Origin: an uncultured Azospirillum sp.
Lineage (GTDB): Bacteria > Pseudomonadota > Alphaproteobacteria > Azospirillales > Azospirillaceae
DNA: 34,211 bases
Direction: 5' to 3'
NCBI RefSeq assembly: GCF_946480385.1
Contig: NZ_CAMLJP010000071.1
Span: 1-34,211, forward strand
In this document: piece after piece, positions 32,649 to 34,211 of the stretch
How the letters are laid out: each line of letters opens with the position of its first letter
How positions within the stretch are numbered: the first letter of the stretch is position 1
Made by a program: the position numbers and the translations under genes
Notes under the pieces: generated by a model
Seen by the model: the letters and a program-made list of their open reading frames with translations, nothing else
What the model was told of the DNA's origin: nothing
The model's database searches: none

Positions 32649-34211
32649 ATGGCCTATGCGGCTTCGACGGCTGATGCCGTCCGACCAATGACGGGCGAGG
32701 AGAAGAAAGTCATCTTCGCGTCCTCGCTCGGGACCGTTTTCGAGTGGTACGACTTCTATCTCTACGGATCGCTCAGCGCGGTCATCGCCGCGCAGTTCTT
32801 TTCGGGCGTGAACCCGACCGCGGCCTTCATCTTCGCCCTCATGGCGTTCGCCGCCGGCTTCGCGGTCCGGCCCTTCGGTGCCCTGGTCTTCGGCCGTCTC
32901 GGCGACATGATCGGCCGCAAATACACCTTCCTGGTCACCATCCTGATCATGGGCCTGTCGACCTTCATCGTCGGCATCCTGCCCAACTACGCCTCCATCG
33001 GCATCGCTGCCCCGATCATCCTGATCGGGCTGCGCCTGCTGCAGGGTCTGGCTCTGGGTGGTGAATATGGCGGTGCGGCCACCTATGTCGCCGAACATGC
33101 GCCGCATGGCCGCCGCGGCAACTACACCTCCTGGATCCAGACTACCGCGACGCTCGGCCTGTTCCTGTCGCTGCTGGTCATCCTGGGCTGCCGCGTGTCG
33201 ATGTCGCCGGAGGATTTCAACGCCTGGGGCTGGCGCATCCCGTTCCTGATCTCCATCGTGCTGCTCGGCATCTCGGTGTGGATCCGGCTGATGCTGAACG
33301 AATCGCCCGCCTTCAAGAAGATGAAGGAGGAAGGCAAGCATTCGACGGCGCCGCTGACCGAATCCTTCGGCCAGTGGAAGAACCTGAAGATCGTGCTGCT
33401 CGCCCTGTTCGGCCTCGTCGCCGGTCAGGCGGTGGTCTGGTACACCGGCCAGTTCTATGCGCTGTTCTTCCTGACCCAGACGCTGAAGGTCGATGCCCAG
33501 ACGGCCAACCTGATGATCGCGGCGGCGCTGCTGATCGGCACGCCCTTCTTCGTGATCTTCGGCACGCTGGCCGACAGGATCGGCCGCAAGCCGATCATCA
33601 TGGCCGGGCTGCTGCTGGCCTGCCTGACCTATTTCCCGCTGTTCAAGGGCATCACCCACTACGCCAACCCGGCGCTGGAGGAAGCCATCGCGACCGCGCC
33701 GGTCGTCGTCGTTGCCGATCCGAATGAATGCTCGTTCCAGTTCAATCCGGTCGGCACCAGCCAGTTCACCAGTTCCTGCGACATCGCCAAGAGCGCGCTG
33801 GTCAAGCGCGGCATCCCCTACACCAACGAAGCGGCGCCGGCCGGTACCGTCGCCTCGATCAAGGTCGGCAGCACGGTCATCCCCGGCTACTCCGCCCTGC
33901 CGCAGGCCAACACCACCGTGTCGCTGAGCCACGGTCCGGCCACCGCCGCCACCCCGGCCGACGCCAAGGCGGTGGGCGCCGCCTTCGACAAGGGGCTGGG
34001 CGATGCGCTGAAGGCGGCCAACTACCCGCCGAAGGCCGATCCCGCCCGCATCGACACGGTGATGGTCGTCGCCCTGCTGACGGTGCTGGTCCTCTATGTG
34101 ACCATGGTCTACGGCCCGATCGCCGCCATGCTGGTGGAGATGTTCCCGACCCGCATCCGCTACACGTCGATGTCGCTGCCGTACCACATCGGCAACGGCT
34201 GGTTCGGCGGC
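32649..34211 (+). CDS. MHS-family MFS transporter (3' end outside window)
   Basis: 521 codons are open to the window edge, so the gene is incomplete. The start ATG follows GGGAGGG, and the N-terminus (FASSLGTVFEWYDFYLYGSL) is the hallmark of metabolite:proton symporters such as ProP, ShiA and KgtP. The MFS loop motifs GRLGDMIGRKYTF (after helix 2) and GTLADRIGRKPIIM (after helix 8) are present. About 125 residues (roughly 347-472) are inserted after a later helix. The insert is hydrophilic, Ala/Thr/Pro-rich, has two cysteines (361 and 377) and is probably periplasmic. Transmembrane helices resume with VMVVALLTVLVLY and the conserved EMFPTRIRYTSMSLPYHIGNGWFGG. The substrate is unknown, probably an organic acid or zwitterion. 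Confidence 0.92.
   Translation, partial: MAYAASTADAVRPMTGEEKKVIFASSLGTVFEWYDFYLYGSLSAVIAAQFFSGVNPTAAFIFALMAFAAGFAVRPFGALVFGRLGDMIGRKYTFLVTILIMGLSTFIVGILPNYASIGIAAPIILIGLRLLQGLALGGEYGGAATYVAEHAPHGRRGNYTSWIQTTATLGLFLSLLVILGCRVSMSPEDFNAWGWRIPFLISIVLLGISVWIRLMLNESPAFKKMKEEGKHSTAPLTESFGQWKNLKIVLLALFGLVAGQAVVWYTGQFYALFFLTQTLKVDAQTANLMIAAALLIGTPFFVIFGTLADRIGRKPIIMAGLLLACLTYFPLFKGITHYANPALEEAIATAPVVVVADPNECSFQFNPVGTSQFTSSCDIAKSALVKRGIPYTNEAAPAGTVASIKVGSTVIPGYSALPQANTTVSLSHGPATAATPADAKAVGAAFDKGLGDALKAANYPPKADPARIDTVMVVALLTVLVLYVTMVYGPIAAMLVEMFPTRIRYTSMSLPYHIGNGWFGG

Overview
The window is GC-rich, densely coded DNA that looks like an alphaproteobacterium of the Azospirillum/Rhodospirillales type. The evidence is strong G/C bias at codon third positions, two large chemoreceptors, two TRAP transporters, several sensor kinases and two sigma-54 activators. 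The organism assignment is inference from gene style, not from a marker gene. I found no rRNA, tRNA, CRISPR array, phage gene or transposase.

Layout. 1-3260: a chemoreceptor and a convergent 62-residue Gly/Cys-containing small protein, sharing a bidirectional terminator. 3448-6314: phosphoenolpyruvate carboxylase (minus strand). 6544-14516: a hexuronate/aldonate catabolic cluster made of a GntR/FCD repressor, fructuronate reductase (UxuB), a zinc polyol/aldonate dehydrogenase, a TRAP transporter (DctP, DctQ, DctM) and mannonate dehydratase (UxuA). Two matching operator-like sites overlap predicted -10 boxes in front of the repressor gene and uxuB. 14533-20023: a PAS-type sigma-54 activator (minus), a divergent membrane histidine kinase, and a second TRAP pair (DctQ, DctM) without a binding protein. 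20020-23300: a nitric-oxide response unit with NorR, three GTC-N5-GAC NorR boxes, a sigma-54 -24/-12 promoter and flavohaemoglobin Hmp; a small unknown gene overlaps the end of norR. 23724-25901: a second chemoreceptor. 26080-27717: hexR-eda with a perfect 15-bp HexR-type palindrome upstream. 27753-32408: a TorS-like hybrid kinase divergent from an AapJ-like periplasmic binding protein. 32649-34211: an MHS-family MFS transporter cut by the window edge.

How the genes fit together. The TRAP system probably imports a sugar acid. The zinc dehydrogenase plausibly oxidises an aldonate such as L-gulonate to D-fructuronate, UxuB reduces that to D-mannonate, and UxuA dehydrates it to 2-keto-3-deoxygluconate. 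After phosphorylation by a kinase not seen here, KDPG would be cleaved by Eda, whose operon is probably controlled by HexR. Ppc would replenish oxaloacetate. NorR-Hmp is an independent NO-detoxification module. Two orphan arrangements deserve attention: the binding protein with its hybrid kinase, and the kinase with its DctQM pair.
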